Part shown: positions 1 through 13,700 of the stretch, piece by piece
Position numbering within the stretch: the stretch's first letter is position 1
Layout of the letters: each line of letters opens with the position of its first letter
Position numbers and translations under genes: made by a program
From: Clytia hemisphaerica
Taxonomy: Eukaryota; Cnidaria; Hydrozoa; Leptothecata; Clytiidae
Reading direction: 5' to 3'
DNA: 64,000 nt
Assembly (NCBI GenBank): GCA_902728285.1
Contig: CACVBU010001044.1
Location: 624,039 to 688,038 of the forward strand
Notes under the pieces: generated by a model
Told to the model about the DNA's origin: nothing
Seen by the model: the letters and a program-made list of their open reading frames with translations, nothing else
The model's database searches: none

Positions 1-3000
1 TTCATCATTGATTGTTGATGGGAGGGGGGTGGGTTGTAGGGAAGGGTTGTAGGGAAAAAATAAATAAGAAGTTCTGTTCGCAAAAATCAGTTTTATTGAT
101 AATTGAATCATGCTTGATGGTGAGCATTGTTATCAATAATGTTTTCGTGTGAAAAACATAGAAATATAAGGAAAAATCCAATGAAAATCTGCAAAAACGG
201 CGATTTCCGGTATTTTCAACCGGGAAATTTTTTTTCGCAAAAATCGAACTCGGCCATTTTTTGAGCATTGCGAATACACATCTTTCTGCAAAAAATCAGA
301 AAAAACTAAAAATGAAAATTCGAGAAAAAGTCAAAAAACCGATTTTTCCGGCATATTTCCGGCATTTTCGGCCGGAAGAAAATGTTTTTCGAAAATCAAA
401 TAGAATATTTGTTGACGTTGTACATCATAGCGTGTGCTTGCGTTTTATATGAACCACGCATCCGATCCTGACTAGCTCCCGTCATCCCGTCCAACGTAAG
501 AGAAAGCAACTAAAAACGTAAGAAGATATAGCGTTAGCGAAAATACACAACACAATAAATTCATCATTGATTGTGATGGGAGGGGGGTGGGTTGTAGGGA
601 AGGGTTGTAGGGAAAAAATAAATAAGAAGTTCTGTTCGCAAAAATCAGTTTTATTGATAATTGAATCATGCTTGATGGTGAGCATTGTTATCAATAATGT
701 TTTCGTGTGAAAAACATAGAAATATAAGGAAAAATCCAATGAAAATCTGCAAAAACGGCGATTTCCGGTATTTTCAACCGGGAAATTTTTTTTCGCAAAA
801 ATCGAACTCGGCCATTTTTTGAGCATTGCGAATACACATCTTTCTGCAAAAAATCAGAAAAAACTAAAAATGAAAATTCGAGAAAAAGTCAAAAAACCGA
901 TTTTTCCGGCATATTTCCGGCATTTTCGGCCGGAAGAAAATGTTTTTCGAAAATCGGGCTCCGTCACATATTAGGTATTGTTATATTGCATCAGTGTGCA
1001 AAATTTCATTAAAATATAAAGTACAGCTCGAGAAATTCAAGAAATACTGTCTTTCCGGCGAAAATAGGTTGTTCCGGCGACTTTTAAAATAGTTCCGGCT
1101 TCAAAATTCAATTTTATTGAAAATTGAAACATGTTTAATGGTGGGCATTGCTATTAATAATGTTTTTGAATGAAAAAACAACCAATTATAAGGAAAAAGT
1201 CCAATGAAAATCTAGAAAAACGGCGATTTCCGGCATATTTCAGGCATTTTCCGCCGGAAAATTTTTTTTCTCAAAAATCGGACTCGGCCATGTTTTGGGC
1301 ATTGTTTATACTCATCTTTGAGAAAAAAAATCAGAAAAAACTAATGATAAAATCTCGAGAAAATGCCAAAAAAACAGTTTTTCCGGCATATTCGGCCGGA
1401 AATTAATTTTTTTCGGAAATCGGGCTCCGTCACAATTTAGGTATTGACATTTTGCATCAGTGTGCAAAATTTCATGAAAAAATATAAAGTACAGCTCAAG
1501 AAATTCAAGAAATACCGTTTTTCAGGCGAAAATCGGCTGTTCCGGCGATTTTTAGAAAGTTCCGGGTTCAAAAATCAATTTTATTGAAAATTGAAACATG
1601 CTTGATGGTGGGCATTGCTATTAATAATGCTTTTGAATGAAAAAACAACCAATTATATGGAAAAGTCCAATGAAAATCCAGAAAAACGGCGATTTCCGGC
1701 ATTTTCGGCCGGAAAAAATTTTTTCTCAAAAATCGGACTGGGCCATGTTTTGGGAATTGTTAATACGCATCTTTGAGCAAAAAATCAGAAATAACTAATG
1801 ATGAAATCTCGACAAAATGCCTAAAAACCAGTTTTCCGGCATATTTCCGCCATTTTCGGCCGGAAAATTTTTTTTTTCGAAAATCGGGCTCCGTCATATT
1901 GGGCATTGCCATTTTCCATCATTGTGCAAAAAATTAGAAACAAGCTTTATGCTGAATGGACCTACCTGATGATGAAAGTTAGATAGCAATGCGAAAAGAA
2001 AAATGAAAAAAAATCAGTCAGAAAATATAGCGCTTAGCGAAAATACACAACACAATAAATTCATCATTGATTGTTGATGGGGGGAGAGGGAAGGGTTGTA
2101 GGGAAAAAATAAATAGGAAGTTATGGTCGCAAAATTCAGTTTTATTGACAATTGAATCATGCTTGATGGTGAGCATTGTTATCAATAATGTTTTTGTGTG
2201 AAAAATACAGAAATATAAGGAAAAAATCCAATGAAAATCTGCAAAAATAAAGAAATTCAAGAAATACTGTCTTTCCGGCGAAAAAAGGTTGTTCCGGCGA
2301 CTTTTAAAATAGTTCCAGCTTCAAAAATCAATTTTATTGAAAATTGAAACATGCTTGAAGGTGGGCATTGCTATTAATAATGTTTTTGAATGAAAAAACA
2401 ACCAATTATAAGGAAAAAGTCCGATGAAAATCTAGAAAAACGGCGATTTCCGGCATATTTCAGGCATTTTCGACCGGAAAAAAAATTTTCTCAAAAATCG
2501 GACTCGGCCATGTTTAGGGCATTGTTAATACGCATCTTTGAGCAAAAAATCAGAAAAAACTAATGATAAAATCTCGAGAAAGTGCCAAAAAAACAGTTTT
2601 TCCGGCATATTTCCGGCATTTTCGGCCGGAAAAAGATGTTTTTCGAAAATCGGGCTCCATCACGATTTAGGTATTGACATTTTGCATCAGTGTGCAAAAT
2701 TTCATGAAAAAATATAAAGTACAGCTCAAGAAATTCAAAAAATACCGTTTTTCCGGCGAAAATCGGCTGTTCCGGCAATTTTTAGAAAGTTCCGGCTTCA
2801 AAAATCTATTTTATTGAAAATTGAAACATGCTTGATGGTGGGCATTGCTATTAATAATGTTTTTGAATGAAAAAAACAACCAATTATATGGAAAAAGTCC
2901 AATGAAAATCAGGAAAAACGGCGATTTCCGGCATATTTCCGGCATTTCCGGCCGGAAAAAAAATTTTCTCAAAAATCGGACTCGGCCAAGTTTTGGGCAT

Positions 3001-3375
3001 TGCTAATACGCATCTTTGTGCAAAAAATCAGAAAAAACTAATGATGAAATCTTGAGAAAATGCCAAAAAACCGGTTTTTCCGGCATATTTCCGGCATTTT
3101 CGGCCGGAAATGATTTTTTTTCGAAAATCGGGCTCCGTCACATTTTGGCCATTGCCATTTTGCATCTTTGTGCAAAAAATCAGAAAAAACTAATGAGTCA
3201 ATCTCGAGAAAAGCTGGTAACAGACGAACGAACGAACGGACGAACAGACAGAGGTTAATTCATAGGACCTCCACCGGGGCACCCGGAGGTAGGTCCAAAA
3301 ACTAATGAGCCGATCCCGAGAAAAGCTGGCAACAGACGAACGAACGAACGAACGGACTACCTTAGGTAGGTCCAA
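1..3375. repeat. Complex tandem satellite rich in CCGGCATTTTCGGCCGGAAA
   Basis: Related blocks recur throughout. One block opening with TTGATGG and a GGGAGGGGGG run starts near 1, 560 and 2060. A second, with AATTTTATTGAAAATTGAAACATG, starts near 1097, 1567, 2320 and 2800. Between them a CCGGCATATTTCCGGCATTTTCGGCCGGAAA-type core, T-rich tract and ATCGG(G/A)CTC are repeated about every 150 bases. The array ends near 3222-3360 in short (GAAC)n stretches that are themselves duplicated. Short ORFs here are repeat-derived and shift between copies, so I call none of them genes. It probably lies inside or just 3' of the SLC35B1 gene, whose remaining exons must be left of the window. Confidence 0.85.
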
Positions 3376-4717
3376 AAATAAAAACATTTAAAAGACATAT
3401 CCAGTAAAATCAACCAAAGGAAGACTAATTTTTTGAAAAATCACCGATAAAAAATACTCTCTATAATTCGAACTAATGCGAATAAAAGTTATAGCCCCTT
3501 GAAGATCGGATGAGAGAGAGAGGCAACTGTATCCTATTGTATCAGAAATGGTTCTCTCTAAAGAGAAAATCTCAAACTTGATCATGTTGGGCTTAAAACT
3601 TCTTGTTGACAATGAATTTCCTGAATGTTTCTAAATAGATGATAAAAGGACAAGCCTCGAAAAGCAGAAGAAATCATTGCACTCACTAGCAGTAGTTCAC
3701 CGTAACCGGTCGATTCTGTCGATTTTCCTTTTTTCTATGAAATAGAAGAAGAGTGAGGTTTTTGATGAATGATTTTGAGAATATGAAAAAGTGAAATTCA
3801 GAGGGAATGAAAAAATCAATGAATTAAAAATATTTTAAGTTCACATCCACGTAAAATTTTATGTTCAAAAAGTTTTGAACAAAAGAAAAGTCACGTAAGA
3901 CCCTCTGAATCAATAAAGACTCTACGTAAAGTCGGGGAAGTTCCCAAAAGACAGCCTTACTTACAAACGATTTTCTGTAACGTCTTTAGTAAGATTTTAC
4001 GTACATGTGAAAAAAAGCTTTAACATAAAAAACGGAACATTTCAATTAAAAAACCCACACTTCATGTGTCAAATGTTTATGAGCTAAATGGTTAATTCCC
4101 TTTTTGAAAACATGGTCGATTGCCATGTGAATTTAAAAAGCATTTTATTTAAACGATTTCAAATACTGAGAAAAATAATTTCACGGATTCATTTATAGCG
4201 TATTATCACATTTAATGACAGAATCATAAAGAAAAGGATTGAATCGATTTATGCATATCGTCATATGGGTAAATAAAATTTTTAAACTTTTAACGAGTTT
4301 TCATAAGCTTTCCTGGTGAAAGTTTCCCTTTTTATATTATACTTTTCGAAGTTTCCACGTTAGCGTTAAACTGGTAGTTCATTAAACTCATGGTAGTTTT
4401 TCTTTATTTCAAATGTCTCCTTTTTCCTCGACATCTTTATTAATATAAACCTATGAACTCTTAAGGCGCAAGGAGATTGGGTTAAGCAAAGAAAAGATTG
4501 CAAGATTATGGTCAGATTTCCTAAATATTTTACAATGATTTTCTCATAGACACACAAATTTAATTTCGATGTTTCCTTACAGACTCTTATCTAGCCTCGT
4601 CACGCTTTAAGGGTTGAAAGGTGTATATAACGTAGACACCATGGTAAACAAAACTTTAGGTAATCTCAACATATCCATTTTCAGTTTCAGTCAAAAAAAA
4701 AGGCACATGTAACTTAC
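3376..4717. other. Non-coding stretch, probable SLC35B1 intron
   Basis: AT-rich sequence without a convincing exon on either strand. The SLC35B1 exon ending at 4718 has a strong GTAAGT donor reading into this stretch, and no continuation of that protein (the family's GE-LLLLxSLTLDG segment) is visible here. I therefore read it as intron. Confidence 0.5.
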
Positions 4718-7700
4718 ATCTTTATAGAAGAATAACGCAACACCAAGTACGATAAACAAAACACAAATATATTTCATCAACGGATAACGTTTTCGTGCTA
4801 ACAATACACCGAGAATCATCACTGGAAATATAAAGGAATTAAAAAAAATTAAACTTCTGTAATGCAGTGATGAGCGTTACATTCCTTTACATTATACCGG
4901 GTGCGCCACAAAAAAGTTTCTCTCTTTAAAACTAATTTTCTCGAAATCTAAAAATTTTAAAAGAATCATTCCTACTCCATTGGAAAGAAGAAGGATAGAC
5001 TTAAGTTTTGATGGGTCATTTAATGAATTCGGTACATTAGGTCGAAAGTTATGCTCAATTGAATAAAAAAGTTACTTTCGGAAAATGCTCGAAAACGTTA
5101 AAAATCGACCTATCAAATTAAACAGTAAGCATAATTACATGATGCACCAGTTTTTTCGCCTCAGTCATCAAAAATGATAATTAGCTGTCTAAACGACCTT
5201 TTGTTATATAAAGGAAGGTTGAATTACATTAAAAGGAAGAAAATTCGTCGAAAAAAGCCAAAAAATCTGGTAAAATTCATAAAAATACATCAAATATGGG
5301 TTTCGAGGTACATCCAGCCTTACATAGACTTTATCCAGTCTAGAACCAAAAATCTGTGGAAAATTAGGGTAAAAATAAATGATGAAGATTTAAAACCCTT
5401 TCGACCCATCAGTTTCAAAATTTATGTGTTTAATTACTGAAAAATGCTCTTGATCACGTAAAGGCTAATGCGATTGCCAAATTTAAACTAAAAATTTGAT
5501 AGGTCGATTTTTAACGTTTTCGGGCACTTTCTGAAAGTAACTTTTTTATTCAATCGAGCATAACTTTTGATCTAAAAAACCGAATTTGATAAATGACCCA
5601 TCAAAATTTAGGTTTATCCTTCTTCTTTCCAATGGGATAGGCATGGTTCTTTTAAAAATTTAAGATTTCAAGCAAATCAGTTTCAAAGAGAGAAACTTTT
5701 TTGTGGCGCACCCGGTACATAAACAGTTATACATGCTGGACGACTAATTCATCTAAAATATTGGAATTGACAAATTTTGTAAAAACATACAGACTGATAT
5801 TATCCTGTTATAATTATCGTATTATCATATAACACCCTTATTCCTGTATTACAGGTAAAAAAACCACTCCAGTCATATAAAAAATGGATGGAATCAAAAA
5901 AACGGTCTAAGAAAAATTACCTGGAATTGGCTTGCATGATTTTCCTAACACCTAAAGCAAAAATTAAAAAAATATTTAACTTTGACCATATATTTTTATT
6001 CAAAAAATAAATTTAATCTTGAGTGGCGTTCTTTTTTAAATACTGGTTGAACCTTTCTTTAAATCATGTTGATAATGTAATACATGTTTTTTTCTATAAG
6101 CATAACGTTTAGAAGCATATGCAAGCTCAGTTTTTGGTACCTAAACAATGGCTCTATTGTTACAGAACAATAGAATGGTAAACATAAAGCGAGCCTGATA
6201 TACGGGCAGATACTTGCTTATAAAAAACATGTATACATCTAAACATGTAGATCATATTGAAAAGCTGTGTCCTGACGATTTACCTGTGTTGGGTAATTGA
6301 CGTATCTCAAGGCCATATTACTTGCCAGCATGGCTCCCATATAAGAGATTGAGCACCAAATATACATCAACGCTGGTGTGTTATCCAAAGAAGAACTCGT
6401 TCTCTTCAGCACTGAAAAAAGATAAAAATGTATCTTCAAGAAATTCAAGAAAAAGAACATTCACTTCTTTGTTCATTATTACATATCAGGGCAAAATTTT
6501 TTGAAACTATCATTCAATAATCTTTTTCAAGAGAATTTAAAGGAACTACTTACTGAGAAAGGCAAATGCAGCATTGACAACGCATTGAAGCCAAACCAAT
6601 GTTTGCTGATATGTAAATTTTTCTTGTTCATCACCATATGTCGTCCTCGTACTTAAAAATATGAAATCAAAACAAATCGTTTGATGAGTCAAAGAAAGAA
6701 AGTGCAAAAAACATGCAATTTCTCAAAGCACTACCTGAGTGGCTGTATTAAAACCAGCAAAGCAAAAACCTATACTATTATACATATATCAGTCTAATCC
6801 TTAACTACGCATCTAACTGTCTGGAGAGTGAAATCATATAATTTATGGTATGTTAAAAAATGCTATATTATGTAAAGTGCAAAACTGGGGTCTTACATGG
6901 TCATCTATATGTCAGTAGAAGCGTATTAGGATGTAGATTTCAGAAATCACTGTTAATAAAATAAATCTTTTGTCTCTTTTGAAAAATTAGGGGAAATTGC
7001 TTAAAAATAACATCAAAATTGATGATGTCATATTTAACTTAAAATTTGAATACTTTAATGCAGTTTAATGGGATAAACTTTCGCAGGGATTAAATTTCGC
7101 GGATTTGGGTGTCATCCGCAAAAATACGCAAATGAAGTCCAAATGGAAATTTGGAAGGGCCTCATCTGCGAAATATTTTAAGCAAAACTCAAAATATGTC
7201 AAATAAATACTATTTGAATAGTCACTTGCATCAAAGAGGCGCAAATAATATGTATTTCAACTACCAACATGCATGATTTGACAGTAAAAGTCACAAAATC
7301 GTGAAAATATTGGGCCCAGCCGCAAAATTTAATCCCCGCAAAAGTTTATCCCATTAAAGTATCTTAAAAAGTACTAATCAAAAGATTATGAAATCTTCAA
7401 TCATGATTAGAAACACCAATCCTTGGGGACCCATGAAATAAATTTTTTTTAACCAAGATTTTTGCTAAAAGCTTTAGATTTTTTGCCAAAAAACCCTAGG
7501 AAAATTAAATAAATTTGCTACAAAAGGGGCCGATTTGCAAAAAAAAACTCAAAAAATTAGAAGATTAAGATTTCAGAGGATTTCAAACCAAACGCTATAA
7601 GATCAACACATCTCTTTCTTGGAAGTTGAAATGAACAAAACCCCTTGTTTAAACATATTCTTTGGGTTAGGTAAAACAAGAAAACTAAGTTAAAGCAGAA

Positions 7701-10700
7701 ATAAGAATGCGACTATCTAACGTAAGTTGGTCTTAGGGGCCAATCAAAAAGTACGTTCGTCCAAATTTCCCTATTTCCCCCCTCCCCCTTGTTCGTCAGT
7801 GTTCGTTTTGAAGTACCCCCCTCCCTTTATACGTTCGTTTTTATCTCAAAATTTTTACCCCTCCCCCCCCCCGATTTTTCTTATCGCACCTTCAGTTTTT
7901 GCTCTCTAATTATCTAATAATTGCTAAACAATTATGACATACACAATTGTTTAGGGGATATTAACAATTATCTTTGGTTATCGATTCAAAGAAAAAATGT
8001 AATAGACCTTTTTTCAAAGAGGCCACCCTGTTTTGAATAATTATGTAGTCCAGCAGAAAAACAATGATAAAACCATGCATAATTATTACAATATGCATGA
8101 TACAGTAATTATGCATGGCTCTATCATTGTTTTTATGGCTGGACCACATAATTATTCAACAGGACGTCATAGAAAAAGATTTTTCATAGACTAAAAAAAC
8201 TTGTTTTTAAATTGGCGATTCTAAGGGTTGAATTTTTTCTTATCTTTAGTTCTCAAAGAAAAGTGGGAATTTGATATAACTTAATTCAGCTGATAAAAAA
8301 GGCTCTCGGAATTAGAGGAGGGATGTCGACATTAGACTCAGGTATGGTAAGGTATGGTAAGAACGTAAGAAACGCATCACATTTTGGACAACCTTGCCCA
8401 AGCAGCGGATGGTTCGAAGCCAAAAAAGTGTTATCAAATTACACCAGACAAAACGGTGTCCTACACAAATTCTTGACACTAGATGAACAACTGACTTTTT
8501 TTCATTAGGACAAACAGGACAAACCAGAATTGTTGATGACCTTTCTGATGTTTGGATCGTCAGGTGGAAAGTAATTGCCTCATTTGACACCAGACTTTTC
8601 GCGTCTGGTGCATTAGTAAGTCCGGTGCTTCTGCAGGCAGCCCGGTCGTCTTTTTTCTCCAGACCCCCGCGCTCGATAGGATCGATCATCGGAACGGCTC
8701 GATGACGGATCGATATGTGATCGATGGATTACTTATCGATCCGGATAGGAGATCGATAGAGGATCGATACTCAAGATTTTTTTAAGCTTATGATTAGTTA
8801 TCGATCTATCATCGATCTATCATCGATCTTTTATCGATCTTAACGACCCTATCGACTCTTTCTAAAAATCGAGCTCTAATATTAATCGATCTTTCTCGCT
8901 ATCGATTACCTATCGACACCTATCGACACCTATCGACACCTATCGATTACCTATCGACACCTCTATCGATCCAATCAAAATATCGACCGTTTTTTTATAT
9001 TGATTAATCGATCCATATCGATCTAATGGCGTCAAACCGGATTTACTTATCGGTACTTATCTGGCACCCGATGTAGAAATTTTCTTTCGACACGCTAAGA
9101 AAGCTCTGGGAAAAGGTTGGGGAAACTTTCAACATCTGCTGGAAGGTTTAGATTACCGTAGGTCGGGGAAACTTCGGAATGAAGGAAACTTCGGACTAAA
9201 ATCTTTAACAAGTGATTACTTCGCGAGGATTTAACATTTTATCGTACTTTTTTCTTTCACAGTTCGGAAATAAAGTACACTCGACGATACATATCAAGCG
9301 ACAGAACGCCGAAAGAAGAACGAAGAAGAAATTGAAGAAAACCACGATATTTTACCATCTCCCATTGTAAAGAGATTTGTTGGATATCTAAGGCAGCGAC
9401 CTCATAACTTTATTTACGTGATGAAAGGAGGAGACATTGAATGTCACGTTAAAAGTTATTTGGGCTAAAAATATGCATTCCTCAATCTTCAATAACTCAT
9501 CAAAGTTGCTCCATAAATTCGCCGAGAAAGTCGCTGCGAAAATGGCTTTACCGTCAGCCGAGAAAGATCTTCTTTAAACGAATCCCAAGAGAAACATAAA
9601 GTGATTTCGAAGCAATTATAAGAACTTTGTTCTGACGTCACCAGACATTGATGATAAACGTGCAGATAATTTGGTGCTTTATTAGTATAAAGTAAGGTAA
9701 AGGGAAAACCCTATTTTTATTAGTCGATGATGGTGGATTTTCTTTATTAGAACATTAGAATATGTCAAACAATTCTCGGAAAATGCTTGCTTGTAAGTCA
9801 CCATCTGATCCACATGATATGTTGGATGAAAATTCTAATGCGTCAAATATGAAATCATCGTAACTAATTAAAGAGCCCGAAGACGCATTTGTCATGCTCT
9901 TTCCATGGTGGTGTGACAATAGTACATGTCTACTGAAAATATTGTCTCGCCATACAGCCCTGTCTCAAAGATTGATTTTGCATTGTGATATTCCTTAGAA
10001 TTTCCTTCTTTCTTGTATGCCCTACTTTAGGCTTATAAACTTTAGCGAACAGAAACTTTTGCACTTTTCGCGAATTTGGTCTTTTCGCGAGATTTGATGT
10101 CTTTGAAATTTCTCTTTCAGGACATTCGCGAAAGTTTATGCAGACGAAATATTTTTGACAAAATAGAAAATCTGTAAAAAGCTGTAATAAATATAAGATT
10201 CACATAGACTTGTCTAAGATTCACACGGATTCATTGCACTTTTAGCCTGATAAAGCCTCGTAGGTCAAAAGACAAAGGTTGCAATCCAATTCATATTCAA
10301 GAAGTATTTGTCCCTTTAATAAGCCATACTTTGTGTAAAAATTTTAAATTTAACGATTCGTGAAAGTTTGTCGTAAACTTTGCGCTCTTTCAGTCTTGCA
10401 AAACTTTGTGCTCGCTTGTACGCCTAAAGTGATCAGTGATTTCACCAGATCCAGGTGCCGAATTTCTCCAAAATAGGGATAATTTGTCTATTGTGGTTTG
10501 GATGTGAAAACTACTCCTAAGTTATTATCATTCAGCCCCTTAACGGTTTAACGATAGCTAGTTGGTTAAACATTTTTATGATCTCGGTAGTCGAGACAGG
10601 GGTGTTTCCACTTTCCACTAAATGCCTGTGATGGAAATTTTTATCCCCTCTGTTGGAAAAAATTCCACCGGGGCCGCTGTAAGATAGGGGTGTCTTATTT

Positions 10701-13700
10701 AAAGTAGGGTAAGACGAGGGGTAAGACATTTACATACAGCGGTAATGAAACAGAATTAGATACAATATTATGTTTCTACCATTGAAGTTTTTTTACTTAC
10801 TCGGTAGGTATTTTGCATTTATTTCTTTTCCTCTCTTTTTGATCTAATCTATGAAACCTGCATCGACGAACTTGTGAACCGCCCGTGGTCCCACTGGTAA
10901 CAAAATATTTAATTCGTATTTAATTCGCGATTTACAGTACGCGTTTTCTTTCACTTCTATCTAAGAGATGATTTATTATTTTTGATCATGATCTTGATCG
11001 TGCTAACTTCCTCTCACATCCGATCCATCTGGTCCATCTTTAGCAAACATTAAATTTCACTTGAATTGTATAAAACACCTATTTGTCCACAGCGATAGCT
11101 TTTTGCTGATTTGATTCCGATTTCATAGAAACTACTAAAGTATTGTATTTAAAGTATGCTACAGCCCCTATTATTGGATGAATACGGGAATCAAAACTAA
11201 ATTGTCATATAGCGAAAAATAAAACTTGAAACAGTTTTCTCACAATGAACCGACATTTAGCTCTCTCGCTTATATGTCTATAATACCACCCATGTTTCAC
11301 AAAGCCCCGGTGGAACTTCAGCCGAAACAACAGGGTTGAAATTTTCTATCGAAATTGGATTTGAATTCTATTGTACTCTCATAAATTCTGTTGGGGTCGT
11401 TTGAAATGTTTTTTTTCAAGTTCCTAATGAGGTTGAAATTGAAAAAAGATGTTTCCCCACCGGGTACGAAAATCTCGGCCCAATTTTTCAAGTGGAGCGC
11501 GAGTTGACACAGGGGTATTTTAAAAAGATCGTTGTTATCTTTATTTGAAAGCCGAAAAAAATAATACCCAGAACTTAGCATCCGAAGGTCCCGCGAAAAA
11601 TAAGAAAAATATCTAATGAAATATAACGATATGATAGTAAAGGAAACGAGACAAGACAGTCTAATTGAAAAAGTTCTTATAAAACGTGTTTGTTTCACCA
11701 ATTTACTCTGAGGAAGACCCGCTCTCATCATTTGTTTAGCGTCCATAAAAAGTTACGTGCAAAAACTAATGATCGGTTGATGAGTTTTATTATTCCCACT
11801 TCCATCGCACGCCCAGAAAATTAATGACCAATTTAAGCGCAAGTCGTATCTTTATGTCGTTAATTTCTCGGCTCACACGAATTTGTCTCTTGGTATTTTT
11901 CAACAAATGGCGCTTCAAGTTCAATATTTTTGTTTTGAAATAGCGCAGCATCCAGTCATGATGGTAGATCGTTGGAGTGACGGCAAATCATTACGAAGTT
12001 TAACATTTTACGAAGTTGACCTTTCTGAAATTGAGATCATGTTTCTTTCATGATGACTTGGCTGATTTACTTGTAACGTTTGTTTTCTGAAAGGCAATAA
12101 CACAAATGTTATGTACAGTAAGTTTGGTTGATCTATTTTTCATATTCCTCGAGAAATAAAGAAAAAACTTGAAAATCTGTCCGAAGTTTCCCCGACCTAC
12201 GGTACGGAATTTCGCCTGAGCCCTAGCTCCGAACTTAAAAAAGCGGAGGGGCCCGGCTTAAAAATGGCCGATATGGTACTCTCGGGTACCTAATATAATA
12301 AGCGTCCCCAACCCGCTAATTAATTTTATAATCGATGCATAATCGATTTATAATCGATGCATACTCGATTAACGATCGCTGACGAATCGATTAACGATCG
12401 ATGACGAATCGATTAACGATCGATGACGAATCGATTAACGATCGATGACGAATCGATTAACGATCGATGACGAATCGATTAACGATCGATGACGAATCGA
12501 TGACGATCGATGACGAATCGATTAACGATTATGATGAATCGATTAACGATCGATGACGAATCGATTAACGATCGATGACGAATCGATTAACGATCGATGA
12601 CGAATCGATATACTCGATTGAAATACTAGTAGTCGCGCGGCTGAGGTCGAAAAACGTTTCATTTCGTGATACATCTTTTAGATTCCAAAAAAAACAACGG
12701 AAACTCGCGAATTAGTATGTGTAGATTAGAAAATCAAAAAGTTTCCACGATATTATCGTGCAAGTAACGAGTAATTGGCGATTTTTTGCGTTTCCAGGCA
12801 AAATTGCAAGGCCTGGAAATTCATGATTTTTGGGGGGTCCTCAAATTAAAAAAAGACCTATACCACATGATAGAGCTCTTCAAACTGAGCAAAAAAGTGT
12901 ATTATATCAAAGTCCCAACTTCTCTAGATCAAAAGTTATGGGCCTATTTGTGGTAAAAAACTGATGGAAAACAGGGAATTTCCCCGGTAAGTGTAAACCG
13001 CAGGTTACAGGTTACAGGTCACAGGTTACAGGTTAACAAAACACAGACCGGAAAACTGTAACGCACTCATAACATACAATTCATAACATACAACTCATAA
13101 CATAAGTTCCTGAAAATATTATATGTAATGGAAATGTAATATCAAAATATGTTAATAATGTTATTTAGAAAACTTAAACGACAAATCATCAACCCCAAAT
13201 ATTGACAACAAATGACACTTAAATTATGTAAATAATGATGTTATCTCAAAGTATGAGGTTTTGTACGCCAAGTAACAATAAAATATTCTTCATGCATAAT
13301 AGGATGCTGACGCTGCAAGTGGATATAGATTGACAGGTTTTGAAAAAAATAAATACTCCAAGAGAGCTGTTTTAGAGGGATGAAGAAGGTGACGTCATTT
13401 TATCAAAAATACAAAGCAGGGGATAAAAATATTGAAACATTTATAAAATATAATCTCATTGACGCTATTTTCATCAATTCTTGTTATCATACCCAAGGTG
13501 ATGCAGGAGATAAAATGAGATATGACATAGTGATTGTGAAATAGCTATTTTCCTGTTAGGGGGCTGTTTAAAGCAAAGGTGAGATCAATATTCGAATATT
13601 TCTTTATTCTTTGTATATAACATACGTAACATGCGTATAACATTGAAAAGATAATTTTTTTACATGTGTGATATAGATGTAATATATAATACAAGTATTA

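Noticed and set aside
5174..5440. 88-codon ORF in the TA-flanked MITE
   Set aside because: Lys/Ile-rich AT-biased frame, far too short for a mariner transposase, no motif.
8312..8689. 125-codon minus-strand ORF
   Set aside because: Its start lies in the ATCGAT element's TIR, it has no domain, and no splice context supports it.
11318..11746. 142-codon minus-strand ORF inside the 3-kb TIR element
   Set aside because: No transposase motif (no DDE/D context, no DNA-binding domain) and AT-driven composition.
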